Part shown: positions 50,988 to 59,840 of the stretch, piece by piece
Numbering within the stretch: position 1 is the first letter of the stretch
Layout of the letters: every line of letters starts with the position of its first letter
Origin: Anabaena sp. WA102
Lineage (GTDB): Bacteria; Cyanobacteriota; Cyanobacteriia; Cyanobacteriales; Nostocaceae
Length of the DNA stretch: 64,000 nucleotides
Direction of reading: 5' to 3'
NCBI RefSeq assembly: GCF_001277295.1
Contig: NZ_CP011456.1
Span: 1,240,001-1,304,000 of the forward strand
The notes under the pieces: model-generated
Database searches by the model: none
Told to the model about the DNA's origin: nothing
What the model saw: the letters and a program-made list of their open reading frames with translations, nothing else
Position numbers and translations under genes: made by a program

Positions 50988-51176
50988 TTAAAACTTGGGT
51001 AATAGGTCAGCTTGTTTACAAATTGCATTGGCAGTAATATGATCAATTGCACGATGCCTTTTGACGGGAATAGTTTTTATATCATTAGTATAAATAGAAT
51101 GATTGCCACCTTCCCGCAATAAATAAAATCCATTTTCTTCCAAATACTTAATTAAATCTTTTCGTTTTACTGACAT
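50988..51176 (-). CDS. hicA: HicA-type toxin
   Basis: A 62-residue HicA-like protein (MSVKRKDLIKYLEENGFYLL, REGGNHSIYTNDIKTIPVKR, HRAIDHITANAICKQADL). The catalytic-type His is in GGNHSIY. Such proteins cleave mRNA and are held by HicB. It follows hicB with 2 bp between the hicB stop and its ATG. It differs in sequence from the hicA at 8194, so it is a separate module. The TTG at 51182 is less likely as a start. Confidence 0.8.
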   Translation of the reverse strand: MSVKRKDLIKYLEENGFYLLREGGNHSIYTNDIKTIPVKRHRAIDHITANAICKQADLLPKF

Positions 51177-51178
51177 AA

Positions 51179-51397
51179 TCAAACTTCTACAGGAATTTGT
51201 TCCAGTAAAGAGTTTCCTGTGGGAATTTCTTTATTTTGTTGATGATAGGCAAGAATCATTTCTTTGAGTGCATCTTGTAGCATAGCTCTACACATTTCTA
51301 GTGTTTCTCCCTCAGTAATGACTTCTTGCCATTCAATCAATTGTCCCATATATCCACTATTTATTTTGGTATATTTTGCGGTGTATGTAGTTAGCAT
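51179..51397 (-). CDS. hicB: HicB-type antitoxin
   Basis: The 72-residue protein has the HicB strand-helix pattern: YTAKYTKINSGYMGQLIEWQ, then TEGETLEMCRAMLQDALKEM and a short C-terminal helix. It lacks an added DNA-binding domain. It is the first gene of the pair with hicA at 50988. Confidence 0.8.
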   Translation of the reverse strand: MLTTYTAKYTKINSGYMGQLIEWQEVITEGETLEMCRAMLQDALKEMILAYHQQNKEIPTGNSLLEQIPVEV

Positions 51398-51469
51398 AAG
51401 ACATTAATCAAGAGTATTCTATAAATTATAACTTTTTTTTGAGTTTATACATTCTTTGTCACCGGTTGT

Positions 51470-52240
51470 CTATTGTCCTGCTAACATTTGTAATAATTTA
51501 TCCATGTTATCTAAATTACCAACCATCCGCCGAATTGGATGGGGCCAAACCTTAACTAAAGTAGGAGTAGCGGAAACTTGATCAATTTCTGCCTGTTCTG
51601 GATTTGTGAGGACATCAATAACTTTGAGAGTATAAGGATATCCTAGCGATCGCTCTAAGGATTCGTGCAAGTTCTGTAAAATTTTTTCTGTAGTCGCACT
51701 ATGACCAGCCACAAACAAACGCAAAACAAAGCCTGGCGCTCCTTGAATATTTTGTAGCACAGGTTGTCTATTGACAACTGGTGGCTGGTATTGCGAGGGA
51801 GAATCAGCCAAATCTAAACGCACAATTAAATCATGATCTCGCCAAAGCTGAGGAAATGTCGACCGATAAGTTGATAATACCAAGCGATCGCACAAACCAT
51901 CCTGCCAAGGTGCTGATTGCCATACCAAATCCCCCGTCCCAAAAATCGCATTCAACACAGCCTGATGCCTAATCACCGCCGGATAAGCTTCGGCAAAAAT
52001 TTGCACTTGTTGAGTCCGAGGATTTAACCAGTGATCAATAGTTGCAGTATAGCAAGGCACTAAAAAATGTGGCGGCTCCGGTAAATCGAGAATTTCCTGC
52101 AAAGCCGCACATAAATTTAAATGCCATCGTCCTTGCTTACTAGGGTCAATACAATATATCAAATCCCCCCCAGGCGTAAACAAGGCAATACCCTTGAACA
52201 ACTGGGGTTTAGAAAGTTTGTCTACATTCAACTTAGTCAT
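51470..52240 (-). CDS. KaiB-fold protein with an N-terminal extension
   Basis: The 256-residue protein has a C-terminal KaiB-like thioredoxin-fold domain at about 168-250: FVLRLFVAGHSATTEKILQN, YPYTLKVIDVLTNPEQAEID and ATPTLVKVWPHPIRRMVGNL, the pattern of cyanobacterial KaiB and the SasA sensor. The N-terminal 160 residues (LFKGIALFTPGGDLIYCIDP and WLNPRTQQVQIFAEAYPAVI) are a separate domain that I do not recognise. It may modulate clock or signalling proteins, which is inference. MTKLNV is taken as the start because the earlier codons are heptamer repeat. Confidence 0.75.
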   Translation of the reverse strand: MTKLNVDKLSKPQLFKGIALFTPGGDLIYCIDPSKQGRWHLNLCAALQEILDLPEPPHFLVPCYTATIDHWLNPRTQQVQIFAEAYPAVIRHQAVLNAIFGTGDLVWQSAPWQDGLCDRLVLSTYRSTFPQLWRDHDLIVRLDLADSPSQYQPPVVNRQPVLQNIQGAPGFVLRLFVAGHSATTEKILQNLHESLERSLGYPYTLKVIDVLTNPEQAEIDQVSATPTLVKVWPHPIRRMVGNLDNMDKLLQMLAGQ

Positions 52241-52288
52241 TAGTGATTGGTCATTGGTCATTGGTCATTGGTCATTACCCATTACCAA
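52241..52288. repeat. TCATTGG/CATTACC heptamer array
   Basis: Tandem TCATTGG units followed by CATTACC units fill the spacer between pilT and the KaiB-fold gene and extend the latter's frame artificially by seven codons. Confidence 0.85.
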
Positions 52289-53506
52289 TTAAACACGACC
52301 TCGGAGGAATTGAGCCATTTCGTTAGGAGTTGGCGACATTTCTAGTGCCGTTTCCTCGGTAATCCGACCTTCTTGGTAAAGATCGAGCAATGACTGATTC
52401 ATTGTCACCATGCCATCAAAACCAGCTTGTTTCATTAACTCCGCAATCTCATCATACTTGCCATCCTTCACCCATTCCTTAACAGCCTCAGTATTAATGA
52501 GAATATCGTGGAAAGCCGCCCGTTTACCATCTGTAGTTCGGCACAAGCCTTGAGCAATCACCGCTACTAAAGATTCCGCAACCGCTATTCGCATAGCTTC
52601 CTGTTCTTCACCCGAATACAAATTGAGAATCCGTTCAATAGTTTTTACCGCACTATTTGTGTGCAGAGTTCCCATCACCAAGTGACCTGTTTGTGCCGCC
52701 TTCAGTGCCGTATTCACCGTTTCCTTATCCCGCATTTCCCCCACCAGAATTAAATCTGGATCTTCCCGCAAAGCTGCTTTCAAAGCATTATCAAACTTGC
52801 GAGTGTGCATTCCCACCTCCCGCTGTTTAACCAAAGACTTACGGCTTTGGTGGACAAATTCCACCGGGTCCTCAATCGTAATAATATGTTTAGCCATCTC
52901 CCGATTGATATAATCAACCATCGCTGCCATTGTCGTAGACTTACCCGAACCAGTAGGGCCTGTCACCAAAACTAAACCCTTGTGATGATGACAAATATCT
53001 CTAAACACTGGTGGTAGGCGCAACTGCTCCATAGATAGAATTTTGAGAGGAATTAACCGCAGTACCATTGCATAACCACGCAGGGAATCAAACACATTAA
53101 TCCGCACACGGGCAAAATCGTACTGAGTCGCACCATCAAATTCTAAATGTTCTTGAAACCTTTGAATTTCAGAATCAGAGAGAATCTCCCGCAACCAACG
53201 CATAAAAGTCGGTTTATCAACTTCGGGATAACTTGTCGTCAGAATTTCCCCTCGGCTGCGGAAGCGGGGAATTTCACCCACTCCCAAGTGAATATCAGAG
53301 TAACCCTCATCAAAGGCTTCCTGAACAAGCTGCGCCAAGGTACGTCCTACAGGTTCATTCGTTAACCCATTAGAATTGGAAAATATTGGTGGTGGTGTAG
53401 TAATTATTGGTGGCGCTGGTGCGTTCATTTCTAAATTTGCCACCGGAGGCTGTACTTTTGCTTTTGGTAAAGGTGGCGGCATTCTAAATGTTTGTGATTC
53501 TGTCAT
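52289..53506 (-). CDS. pilT: PilT-type twitching motility ATPase
   Basis: A 405-residue PilT/secretion ATPase. An N-terminal Pro-rich stretch (residues 9-45) precedes the conserved domain with FDEGYSDIHLGVGEIPRFRS, Walker A GPTGSGKST (183-191), the Asp box VGEMRDKETV, the His box GHLVMGTLHTNSA, and a C-terminal QEGRITEETALEMS. PilT retracts type IV pili. The Pro-rich N-terminus is a difference from classical PilT and resembles the second cyanobacterial PilT paralogue. It is followed on the strand by the KaiB-fold gene, across a heptamer array. Confidence 0.9.
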   Translation of the reverse strand: MTESQTFRMPPPLPKAKVQPPVANLEMNAPAPPIITTPPPIFSNSNGLTNEPVGRTLAQLVQEAFDEGYSDIHLGVGEIPRFRSRGEILTTSYPEVDKPTFMRWLREILSDSEIQRFQEHLEFDGATQYDFARVRINVFDSLRGYAMVLRLIPLKILSMEQLRLPPVFRDICHHHKGLVLVTGPTGSGKSTTMAAMVDYINREMAKHIITIEDPVEFVHQSRKSLVKQREVGMHTRKFDNALKAALREDPDLILVGEMRDKETVNTALKAAQTGHLVMGTLHTNSAVKTIERILNLYSGEEQEAMRIAVAESLVAVIAQGLCRTTDGKRAAFHDILINTEAVKEWVKDGKYDEIAELMKQAGFDGMVTMNQSLLDLYQEGRITEETALEMSPTPNEMAQFLRGRV

Positions 53507-54158
53507 ATATCTTCACTTTTGTTAATTAGTAATTGCTTGTTCGTCAGTTGTCAGTTGTCAGTTGTCAGTAGAAAATATTTTCCCCCTGCTCCCTGCTCCC
53601 TGCTCCCTGCTCCCTGCTCCCTGTCCCTGCCTCTGCCTCTGTTATGCAGTCTTTTTAGTAGGTTATTTACCAATATACATATTTTTTAACACATACTGAT
53701 TATCCTTGCTCTTCCGTAAGATTTACGTAATATATCAGTAACTAATAATATTAAGTAATTAAGGGTAGCGAGAGGAGTGAAAGCGAGGAAACTTCAGAAT
53801 TACCCATTACCTACAGCCTATTTTTTATCACCTCCTGATAAATTATGAGAAATAATATCGTTTTCCATAAGAAATGTTAAGCATCTGAGCGATCAGATTG
53901 CGGGGATCAATATCTGCTTCTCATCTACCGTTAGTCCATATCTCTCAAGGCATATACCAGAACTCTTTCCCCTACCTGTGGGTATATGTGAATTCTCATT
54001 CATAACTAGAAAAAATCAACTGTAAACTTTAGTAAAGAAATGCTCATTTTGAAGCCAAGGTTTTATATACTAAATTTCACTGAAACAAAATCAGTTAATT
54101 CGCTTTCGAGTGATAAAAAACTGAAATTTAAACTTGCTGTGTATTAGGAGGAAAAGTC
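53507..54158. other. intergenic region with heptamer arrays
   Basis: Holds GTCAGTT units at 53543-53569 and CTCCCTG units at 53585-53622, then about 500 bp of AT-rich sequence without a gene. The region before the gene at 54159 may hold its long leader; TTAGGAGGAAAAGTC is a strong ribosome binding site. Confidence 0.6.
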
Positions 54159-54533
54159 ATGGTTTCGGCTCAAAGCTCTAATCTAGTTCGGACCCACTCC
54201 TTGTTAATGATGAGAAGCTTTTTAATCTGGACATTTACATTGGCAGTGTGCTTGTTAGTTGTTGGTTTTCCATTGGTTGTATTAATGGCTACAGTAGGTT
54301 GCTTGTTATCTATTGTTTTACAATCCGTGATGCCTGCTAGTGCCGTGTTAATTGTGGCAGGTGGCTTAGTAACGTTTAATGTCATGGCAGTATTAATTGC
54401 TGCTGGAGTGCTAACAGCTAAAGGTATTCATCCTAAGCAAATAAAATGGTTAAATTGGTTACATGACGAAGCTGAAAAAACTCAAACCACTGTTTATGCA
54501 GCTTGCCCTTTAACTTGTGAAATCAACCAATAA
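54159..54533 (+). CDS. small membrane protein, unknown function
   Basis: A 124-residue protein with a GGAGG ribosome binding site, two or three membrane helices (about 19-42 LIWTFTLAVCLLVVGFPLVV; 43-58; 62-87 VLIVAGGLVTFNVMAVLIAA), and a soluble C-terminus with TAKGIHPKQIKWLNWLHDEA and two Cys near the end (CPLTC). I do not recognise a named family. It is followed by a clear intrinsic terminator and is a single-gene unit. Confidence 0.7.
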   Translation: MVSAQSSNLVRTHSLLMMRSFLIWTFTLAVCLLVVGFPLVVLMATVGCLLSIVLQSVMPASAVLIVAGGLVTFNVMAVLIAAGVLTAKGIHPKQIKWLNWLHDEAEKTQTTVYAACPLTCEINQ

Positions 54534-54568
54534 TTATCATTAGCTAACACTTGACAAATAGTACATCT

Positions 54569-54590
54569 GCCCGGTTTAGCCGGGTTTTTT
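54569..54590 (+). terminator. intrinsic terminator
   Basis: CCCGG-TTTAG-CCGGG stem-loop followed by TTTTTT, 35 bp after the membrane protein gene. Confidence 0.9.
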
Positions 54591-54602
54591 AATGTTGAAA
54601 AT

Positions 54603-54661
54603 AGGGAACAGGGAACAGGGAACAGGCAAGAGTATTACCCATTACCCATTACCCATTACCA
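54603..54661. repeat. GGGAACA and CCATTAC heptamer arrays
   Basis: GGGAACA units at 54603-54626 and CCATTAC units at 54635-54661 fill the space before the opcA stop codon. Confidence 0.85.
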
Positions 54662-54665
54662 TTAA

Positions 54666-56039
54666 CTATTTTCCTAACTTAATCGTGTTACCAATTGCAA
54701 TTAGACTGTCCTCAAATAAAGCCTCACGTCCCCAGCGTTGCACCTGTTGACTCAACAAAGCCTCTGCCTTTTGTTCCGAAAGAGAAGTAACCTGTTGGAA
54801 CAAACCAGACGACTGAGCGCCACCATGAGTTTCCATTCGCATACAGCCGCCAGTTTCCGAGCAAATCACAGTTCCACAATTAGCTTGAATATTAGTAGAA
54901 CTCAACCGCAAACCAATTAAATCGCCGACAATTTCCCCAATATCAGCAATGGGAACACCTGCCAACTCAACTTCTATGTGTTTTTGGTCTTGAGACAGGA
55001 ATTGCACATAAGTGATGTCATAATCACCGTTTTCCTGTTTATAGCCAACTGGTTGCCATTCTAAGCGATTAGCTAACCAACCCAAATACAATAAGGCTTG
55101 AGCAGCATTGCCTTTTTCATAATCAATATTGACACGATCAATTTCTCTAAGAGCAGCCCGACGATTAGGCGCATCATAAGCTTGTGCTGTCAACTCCTGC
55201 CACGCAGATAACCGCCGCCAATTCAAATCAGCCAAAGGTACACCAGATTCTACTAACTTTTGCAAGCTGAGTAAATCATCTTCTGGTGTATTAAAGTTGC
55301 AAGAATCAACAATGACATTATTGCAAACTGCGGCTAATCGTTTAAACAAAGGGTTAGCCGCATCCGGTGTAGCTTTCCACCAGAGGAACTTAGGTAAACC
55401 ACCGATTAATAAAGCGGGAATCATGCCCCCAATGCGTTCTAATGCCGAAGCAGTACCAGTGAGTGTAATATATTCACAGCAAACAAGAGTGCTAGAAGAC
55501 TGCTTTTGAATTGGGCAATAGGCAGAAACTTGAGCCTTTACCCCTTCATCATCCCCAGCCACAGGACATAAAGCAATGATCCGGCAGGGGTTACGGATGG
55601 CAATTTCGTCCGCAATGGTGGGACTCGTAGGACTGAAAGTATAGCCCATAGCGGCACCATGACTATCTCCATTTGGTCCGGTGTGCTGCTTTTGGAAATA
55701 TTCTTGCCGCAAAGCAGTGAGAGTTTCTGGTGTTGCACTACCAGTTTCTGAGAGATGGTGCTTTTTTTGTAATTCCTGCAATGCTGTTTTAGTTTGAGGT
55801 CCGAGAATGCCATCAATAGGACCCTTGTAAAAACCTGTTGCAGTTAATAAATACTGGGTTTCTTCAGGTTCGTAAACCACCAAAGTAAATGTTGTAGCGC
55901 GGGTAGCAGCGGGTAAACCACCGTCTTCTCCCTGAATACCGTAACTTTGCCAAACTTTAGTAAGTTCTGCTTCAATTTCGGTGAGGGAAACATCCTTGGG
56001 GGCTTGCAAAGAATAAATTGTTGGTGCTTGGGAAATCAT
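54666..56039 (-). CDS. opcA: OpcA, glucose-6-phosphate dehydrogenase assembly/activator protein
   Basis: A 457-residue OpcA protein. Residues about 55-112 form a peptidoglycan-binding-like domain (TGFYKGPIDGILGPQTKTAL; ETGSATPETLTALR), then the OpcA core with RNPCRIIALCPVAGDDEGVK, GLPKFLWWKATPDAANPLFK and CGTVICSETGGCMRMETHGG. OpcA is needed for full activity of the heterocyst G6PDH and mediates redox control. It lies downstream of zwf, 102 bp away, as in Nostoc, where the extra N-terminal module is also reported. Confidence 0.93.
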   Translation of the reverse strand: MISQAPTIYSLQAPKDVSLTEIEAELTKVWQSYGIQGEDGGLPAATRATTFTLVVYEPEETQYLLTATGFYKGPIDGILGPQTKTALQELQKKHHLSETGSATPETLTALRQEYFQKQHTGPNGDSHGAAMGYTFSPTSPTIADEIAIRNPCRIIALCPVAGDDEGVKAQVSAYCPIQKQSSSTLVCCEYITLTGTASALERIGGMIPALLIGGLPKFLWWKATPDAANPLFKRLAAVCNNVIVDSCNFNTPEDDLLSLQKLVESGVPLADLNWRRLSAWQELTAQAYDAPNRRAALREIDRVNIDYEKGNAAQALLYLGWLANRLEWQPVGYKQENGDYDITYVQFLSQDQKHIEVELAGVPIADIGEIVGDLIGLRLSSTNIQANCGTVICSETGGCMRMETHGGAQSSGLFQQVTSLSEQKAEALLSQQVQRWGREALFEDSLIAIGNTIKLGK

Positions 56040-56043
56040 ATTT

Positions 56044-56141
56044 GTCAGTTGTCAGTTGTTCGTTGTTCGTTGTCAGTTGTTCGTTGTCAGTTGTCAGTTG
56101 TCAGTTGTTTTACCAATGACCAATGACTAATGACCAATGAC
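56044..56141. repeat. GTCAGTT/GTTCGTT and CAATGAC heptamer arrays
   Basis: The whole zwf-opcA spacer consists of GTCAGTT, GTTCGTT and AATGACC heptamers. A repeat-filled spacer inside an operon may affect translation coupling. Confidence 0.85.
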
Positions 56142-57671
56142 TTAAAGTCTGCGCCAGCGGCGACCGTCTTGGTTAATTAATAATTCTGCCTCTTCTGGTT
56201 CCCAAGTACCGGCTTCATACTGAGGGACAGTGGCAGGATCTGCGGGTAAATCCCATACAGATAAAGCAGGTGTAACCACTTGCCAAGCCGCTTCTACTTC
56301 GTCCGCCCGTGTAAATAAAGTTTGGTCGCCCATCATACAATCAAGGAAGAGACGATCATAAGCATCAGAAGTAGCTGTAATTCCAAAAGAACCATAGCTG
56401 AAATCCATATCTACGGAACGGGTGCGGAAATCACCACCGGGCATTTTTACATCAAACCGGAGGGAAATCCCTTCATTGGGTTGTATCCGCATGGTCAAAA
56501 CGTTGGGGTTAGCTTGCTGGGATGCGGAGGGGAACATTCTGGAGGGAACTTCGCGGAAGTGAATGGCAATTTCACTAACTTTTTTGGGCATCCGCTTGCC
56601 AGTTCTCAGGTAGAAAGGAACACCTTTCCAACGCCAATTATCTACTAAAAACTTCATCGCCACATAGGTGGGAGTGGTGGATTCAGGATTAACTCCTGGT
56701 TCATTTCGATACCCTTCCACCTGTTGTCCTTTCATCCAGCCAGCGCTGTACTGACCACGAATAGCTGATTTTGATAAATCATGAACATCAGCCAAACGGG
56801 TAGCTCGTAGCACCTTGACTTTTTCTGTACGGATACTATCAGCATCCATAGCGTTGGGTGCTTCCATTGCCGTTAAACAGTAAAGCTGCATTAGGTGGTT
56901 TTGTAACATATCCCGGAGTGCGCCGGCGGTTTCATAATAGCCAGCCCGGTCTTCCACACCTACGGTTTCAGCTACAGTGATTTGTACGTGGTCAACAAAT
57001 TGCCGATTCCACAAAGGTTCAAAAATGGCATTAGCAAAGCGGAAAACCAGCAAGTTTTGGACTGTTTCTTTACCTAAGTAGTGGTCAATGCGATAAACTT
57101 GGTTTTCTTTACAAAACTTTTGGACTACTTGGTTGAGGTTTTGGGCGGAGGCTAAATCGCGTCCAAAGGGTTTTTCGATGACTAAACGATGTTTTTCGGG
57201 GTCGTCTAGCATTCCCCCTAGTCCTAGTTGTTTGATAGCTTCGGGGAAGAAGTTGGGCGCGACGGAAAGGTAGAACATCCGGTTTCCGCGTGTTCCCCGT
57301 TTTTCGTCTAGTTCAGCCAATAGGGTTTTGAGTTTTTGGTAGCCGGCTGGGTCGTCTATGTTCCCCGGGCAGTAAAATAAACCTTGGGAAAAGTCTTGCC
57401 AGAGTTCACCTAGTTCTACACTAGCGTGAGCTTCTTCCATGCCTTTTTGCATCTGCTCACGGAAGTATTCATGACTCCATTCCCGACGGGCTACGCCCAC
57501 AATGGTGGTTTCTGCGGGAATCCGTCTTTCTCTCCGCAATTTGTATAATGCTGGGACTAGTTTCCGCCAAGTTAAGTCTCCAGACGCGCCAAAGATGACA
57601 ATTATTTGTGGTTCGGGCATCCCTTGCTGTTGTAGACCGGCACGCAATGGATTTTCTAACAAACTGACCAT
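56142..57671 (-). CDS. zwf: glucose-6-phosphate 1-dehydrogenase
   Basis: A 509-residue G6PDH catalysing the first step of the oxidative pentose phosphate pathway. Nucleotide-binding GASGDLTWRKL starts at G28, the catalytic RIDHYLGKE is at 194-202 and the substrate-binding LPFGRD-like VIEKPFGRDL precedes it; KPYYLRTGKRMPKK-type PFYLRTGKRMPKKVSEI is also present. Length is standard. It sits between fbp and opcA on the minus strand. In heterocysts it supplies NADPH for nitrogenase and respiration. Confidence 0.97.
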   Translation of the reverse strand: MVSLLENPLRAGLQQQGMPEPQIIVIFGASGDLTWRKLVPALYKLRRERRIPAETTIVGVARREWSHEYFREQMQKGMEEAHASVELGELWQDFSQGLFYCPGNIDDPAGYQKLKTLLAELDEKRGTRGNRMFYLSVAPNFFPEAIKQLGLGGMLDDPEKHRLVIEKPFGRDLASAQNLNQVVQKFCKENQVYRIDHYLGKETVQNLLVFRFANAIFEPLWNRQFVDHVQITVAETVGVEDRAGYYETAGALRDMLQNHLMQLYCLTAMEAPNAMDADSIRTEKVKVLRATRLADVHDLSKSAIRGQYSAGWMKGQQVEGYRNEPGVNPESTTPTYVAMKFLVDNWRWKGVPFYLRTGKRMPKKVSEIAIHFREVPSRMFPSASQQANPNVLTMRIQPNEGISLRFDVKMPGGDFRTRSVDMDFSYGSFGITATSDAYDRLFLDCMMGDQTLFTRADEVEAAWQVVTPALSVWDLPADPATVPQYEAGTWEPEEAELLINQDGRRWRRL

Positions 57672-57992
57672 AGGATTTTAGATTTTAGATTTGGGATTTT
57701 GGACCGGGGGTTGAGGTTTGTGATCTTTGCCAATTGCCCCAATTCCCCCTACAGGTGACAATAGCTTGACTTTGCCTTTTAAAGAGTTCATGAATGACAC
57801 AGAAAAGACACGGATAGCTTATTGCAGGTATATAGGGTACATAATTAGAATTCAGAATCCAGAATTTAGAATCCAGAATCCAGGGAATAAATTCCCTGTC
57901 TGATAGCTAAAGTCGGTTAAAACCGACTATTTTTCTTTTATTTGTTCAGTCTAGAACATGAGGTTTGATTTTTTAATTAATTAGAGCTTTGT
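57672..57992. other. fbp-zwf spacer; tal absent
   Basis: The 321 bp contain short heptamer-like ATTTTAG/AGAATCC runs and a hairpin AGTCGGTTAAAACCGACT at 57911-57928. There is no trace of the transaldolase gene (tal) that lies here in Nostoc. No other gene. Confidence 0.6.
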
Positions 57993-59030
57993 CTAGTTAT
58001 CTGTTTTAATAAAAGACATGACTTTGGCTACGTTTTCTTTACTACCAATAATTAATGGGGTGCGTTGATGCAGTTTGGTGGGAACGACATCTAAAATATC
58101 CATTGTTCCTGTGGTTGCTACGCCTCCAGCTTGTTCAATTAAAAATGCTAAAGGGGCGGTTTCATAGAGTAAACGTAATTTACCTTCTGGTTTTTGTAGT
58201 GTTCCTGGGTAAAGAAATACTCCACCCTGTAATAAAATTCTGTGAATATCGCTCACCATTGCCCCACTGTAACGGGAACTATAACCTTCTGTGCGATGAA
58301 CATAACGGATATATTCTCTAAAAGATTCATCCCATTGCCAGAAGTTGCCGTCATTAACGCTATAAGTGGCGGCATGATCTGGCATTTTGATATTTTCTTG
58401 ACAGAGAATAAACTCACCCAGGCTAGGATCAAGAATGAAGGAATGTACTCCTGTACCTATGGTATACACAAGCATGGTACTTGGTCCATATAGAATATAT
58501 CCTGCCGCTAATTGCTTGCGTCCATTTGCGAGTAGGTCTTTAGCTTCACCATCAATATCTGCTCCTTCCTGTTGACGAATGGCAAAGATAGAACCTAAAC
58601 TGAGATTGTTATCTGTGTTGGATGAGCCATCAATGGGGTCATAAAGAAGAGTATAACGACCAATCGGGCAATTTTCCGGGATATAGTAGGGTTTTTCCAT
58701 CTCTTCGGAAGCGAGACGACAAACTAAACCGCTTTGCTTGAAGACAGAAATAAATACTTCGTTGGCGTAAACATCCATTTTTTTGACGGATTCTCCTTGG
58801 ATGTTGACTTCTCCAGTGAAGCCGAGAACTCCTTCCATTAAACCAGCGCGACTCAAGCGACGGGCAACTAATTTACCCGCTAAGGCGATGCGGTTCATGA
58901 GCGCACTTAAATCCTGGGCATCGGGTCCAAAACTCTGTAGTTGTTGGAGGATGTGGCGGGATAATGTTGTACAATCACGATCTAAAGCTTTATCTGTGGA
59001 CAAATCCAAAGATTCTGATTCTTGAGTCAT
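57993..59030 (-). CDS. fbp: class I fructose-1,6-bisphosphatase
   Basis: A 345-residue class I FBPase: ASEEMEKPYYIPENCPIGRY with metal-binding Glu, LLYDPIDGSSNTDNNLSLGS with the DPIDGSSN metal site, and RYSGAMVSDIHRILLQGGVF with the fructose phosphate site. It dephosphorylates fructose 1,6-bisphosphate in gluconeogenesis and the Calvin cycle. It heads the fbp-zwf-opcA group. A HIP1-free spacer of 321 bp lies before zwf, so separate promoters are possible. Confidence 0.97.
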   Translation of the reverse strand: MTQESESLDLSTDKALDRDCTTLSRHILQQLQSFGPDAQDLSALMNRIALAGKLVARRLSRAGLMEGVLGFTGEVNIQGESVKKMDVYANEVFISVFKQSGLVCRLASEEMEKPYYIPENCPIGRYTLLYDPIDGSSNTDNNLSLGSIFAIRQQEGADIDGEAKDLLANGRKQLAAGYILYGPSTMLVYTIGTGVHSFILDPSLGEFILCQENIKMPDHAATYSVNDGNFWQWDESFREYIRYVHRTEGYSSRYSGAMVSDIHRILLQGGVFLYPGTLQKPEGKLRLLYETAPLAFLIEQAGGVATTGTMDILDVVPTKLHQRTPLIIGSKENVAKVMSFIKTDN

Positions 59031-59168
59031 ATTAGTTTTTCCCTAGCAGTTGGCTATGAGGTCGTGGTTATTTATGGCGATTTTCCATCGCTGCTTCTAT
59101 CTTAGAAAGGGAATTTCATAACTTAGACGTGATTTTAGATAAACTAAAGAATTGAAATTTTGATTTTA

Positions 59169-59208
59169 AGATCCCCGACTTCTTGAAGAAGTCGGGGATC
59201 TGGGTTTT
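59169..59208. terminator. CCCCGACTTCTT hairpin repeat, copy 3
   Basis: AGATCCCCGACTTCTT pairs with its complement, then CTGGGTTTTTC. Same family as 34903-34935. The T-run on the + strand makes it a possible terminator for rightward transcription. Confidence 0.65.
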
Positions 59209-59310
59209 TCAGTATTTTTCCTAGATAAGAAATAGTTGTTTTAGTGCTTGTTTTCACTACGCACTTAGTATATGATCATGGAGTCAGGCAAATATGAGGA
59301 TTTGATAGTC

Positions 59311-59780
59311 ATGGTGAAGATAAAGATTTTCACCCCCCCCATAATCGCTAAAACCCTTGCTGTAACAGGATTTGCAACTTCTATTTTGTTAGGTGCTGCT
59401 CCTGCTCATGCTATTAATTTCAATTTTCAGTTTCAGGATACTTTTGGAGGTACTAACGGGTTCGTTACAGGAACATTAAGTGGTTTGGTTGAAGGTAATA
59501 ACACTGGACTAGGGATTACAGCAACGGTTATCCAATCCTTGGTCAATTATGGTTGGGAACACCTGGGAATAAAGGTTCTTCTGACAGAATATACGTTGGT
59601 GGCTATACTTGGCCTGCCGATTATAACAACTCTACAACAACATTCACGGCCGTTGCAACACCTGTTCCCTTTGAGCCTAACTCGGCCGTGGGAATAGCAA
59701 CATTAGGTTTTTGTTTTGGCGCTGCTAAACTCCGCAGAAACCATCTTGCTAAAAAACGCATGGTATCAGTTGAGGCTTAG
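59311..59780 (+). pseudogene. PEP-CTERM sorting domain protein, frameshifted
   Basis: The first part reads VKIKIFTPPIIAKTLAVTGF with a signal peptide ending APAHA, then NFNFQFQDTFGGTNGFVTGT and GITATVIQS. Near 59540 the frame shifts; the next frame gives LGQLWLGTPGNKGSSDRIYV, YTWPADYNNSTTTFTAV and a C-terminal VPFEPNSAVGIATLGFCFGA plus KLRRN, a complete PEP-CTERM sorting signal (VPFEP, membrane helix, Arg pair). The signal is processed by exosortase in exopolysaccharide-producing bacteria. One base indel separates the halves. Confidence 0.8.
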
Positions 59781-59816
59781 TTTGATTTTATAGACAAAAC
59801 ACAATAAATATCTTTG

Positions 59817-59840
59817 AGCCGGCTTGAGCCGGCTTTCGTT
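59817..59840. terminator. hairpin after the PEP-CTERM gene
   Basis: AGCCGGC-TTGA-GCCGGCT stem (7 bp) followed by TTCGTT, 37 bp after the stop. A weak intrinsic terminator. Confidence 0.6.
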
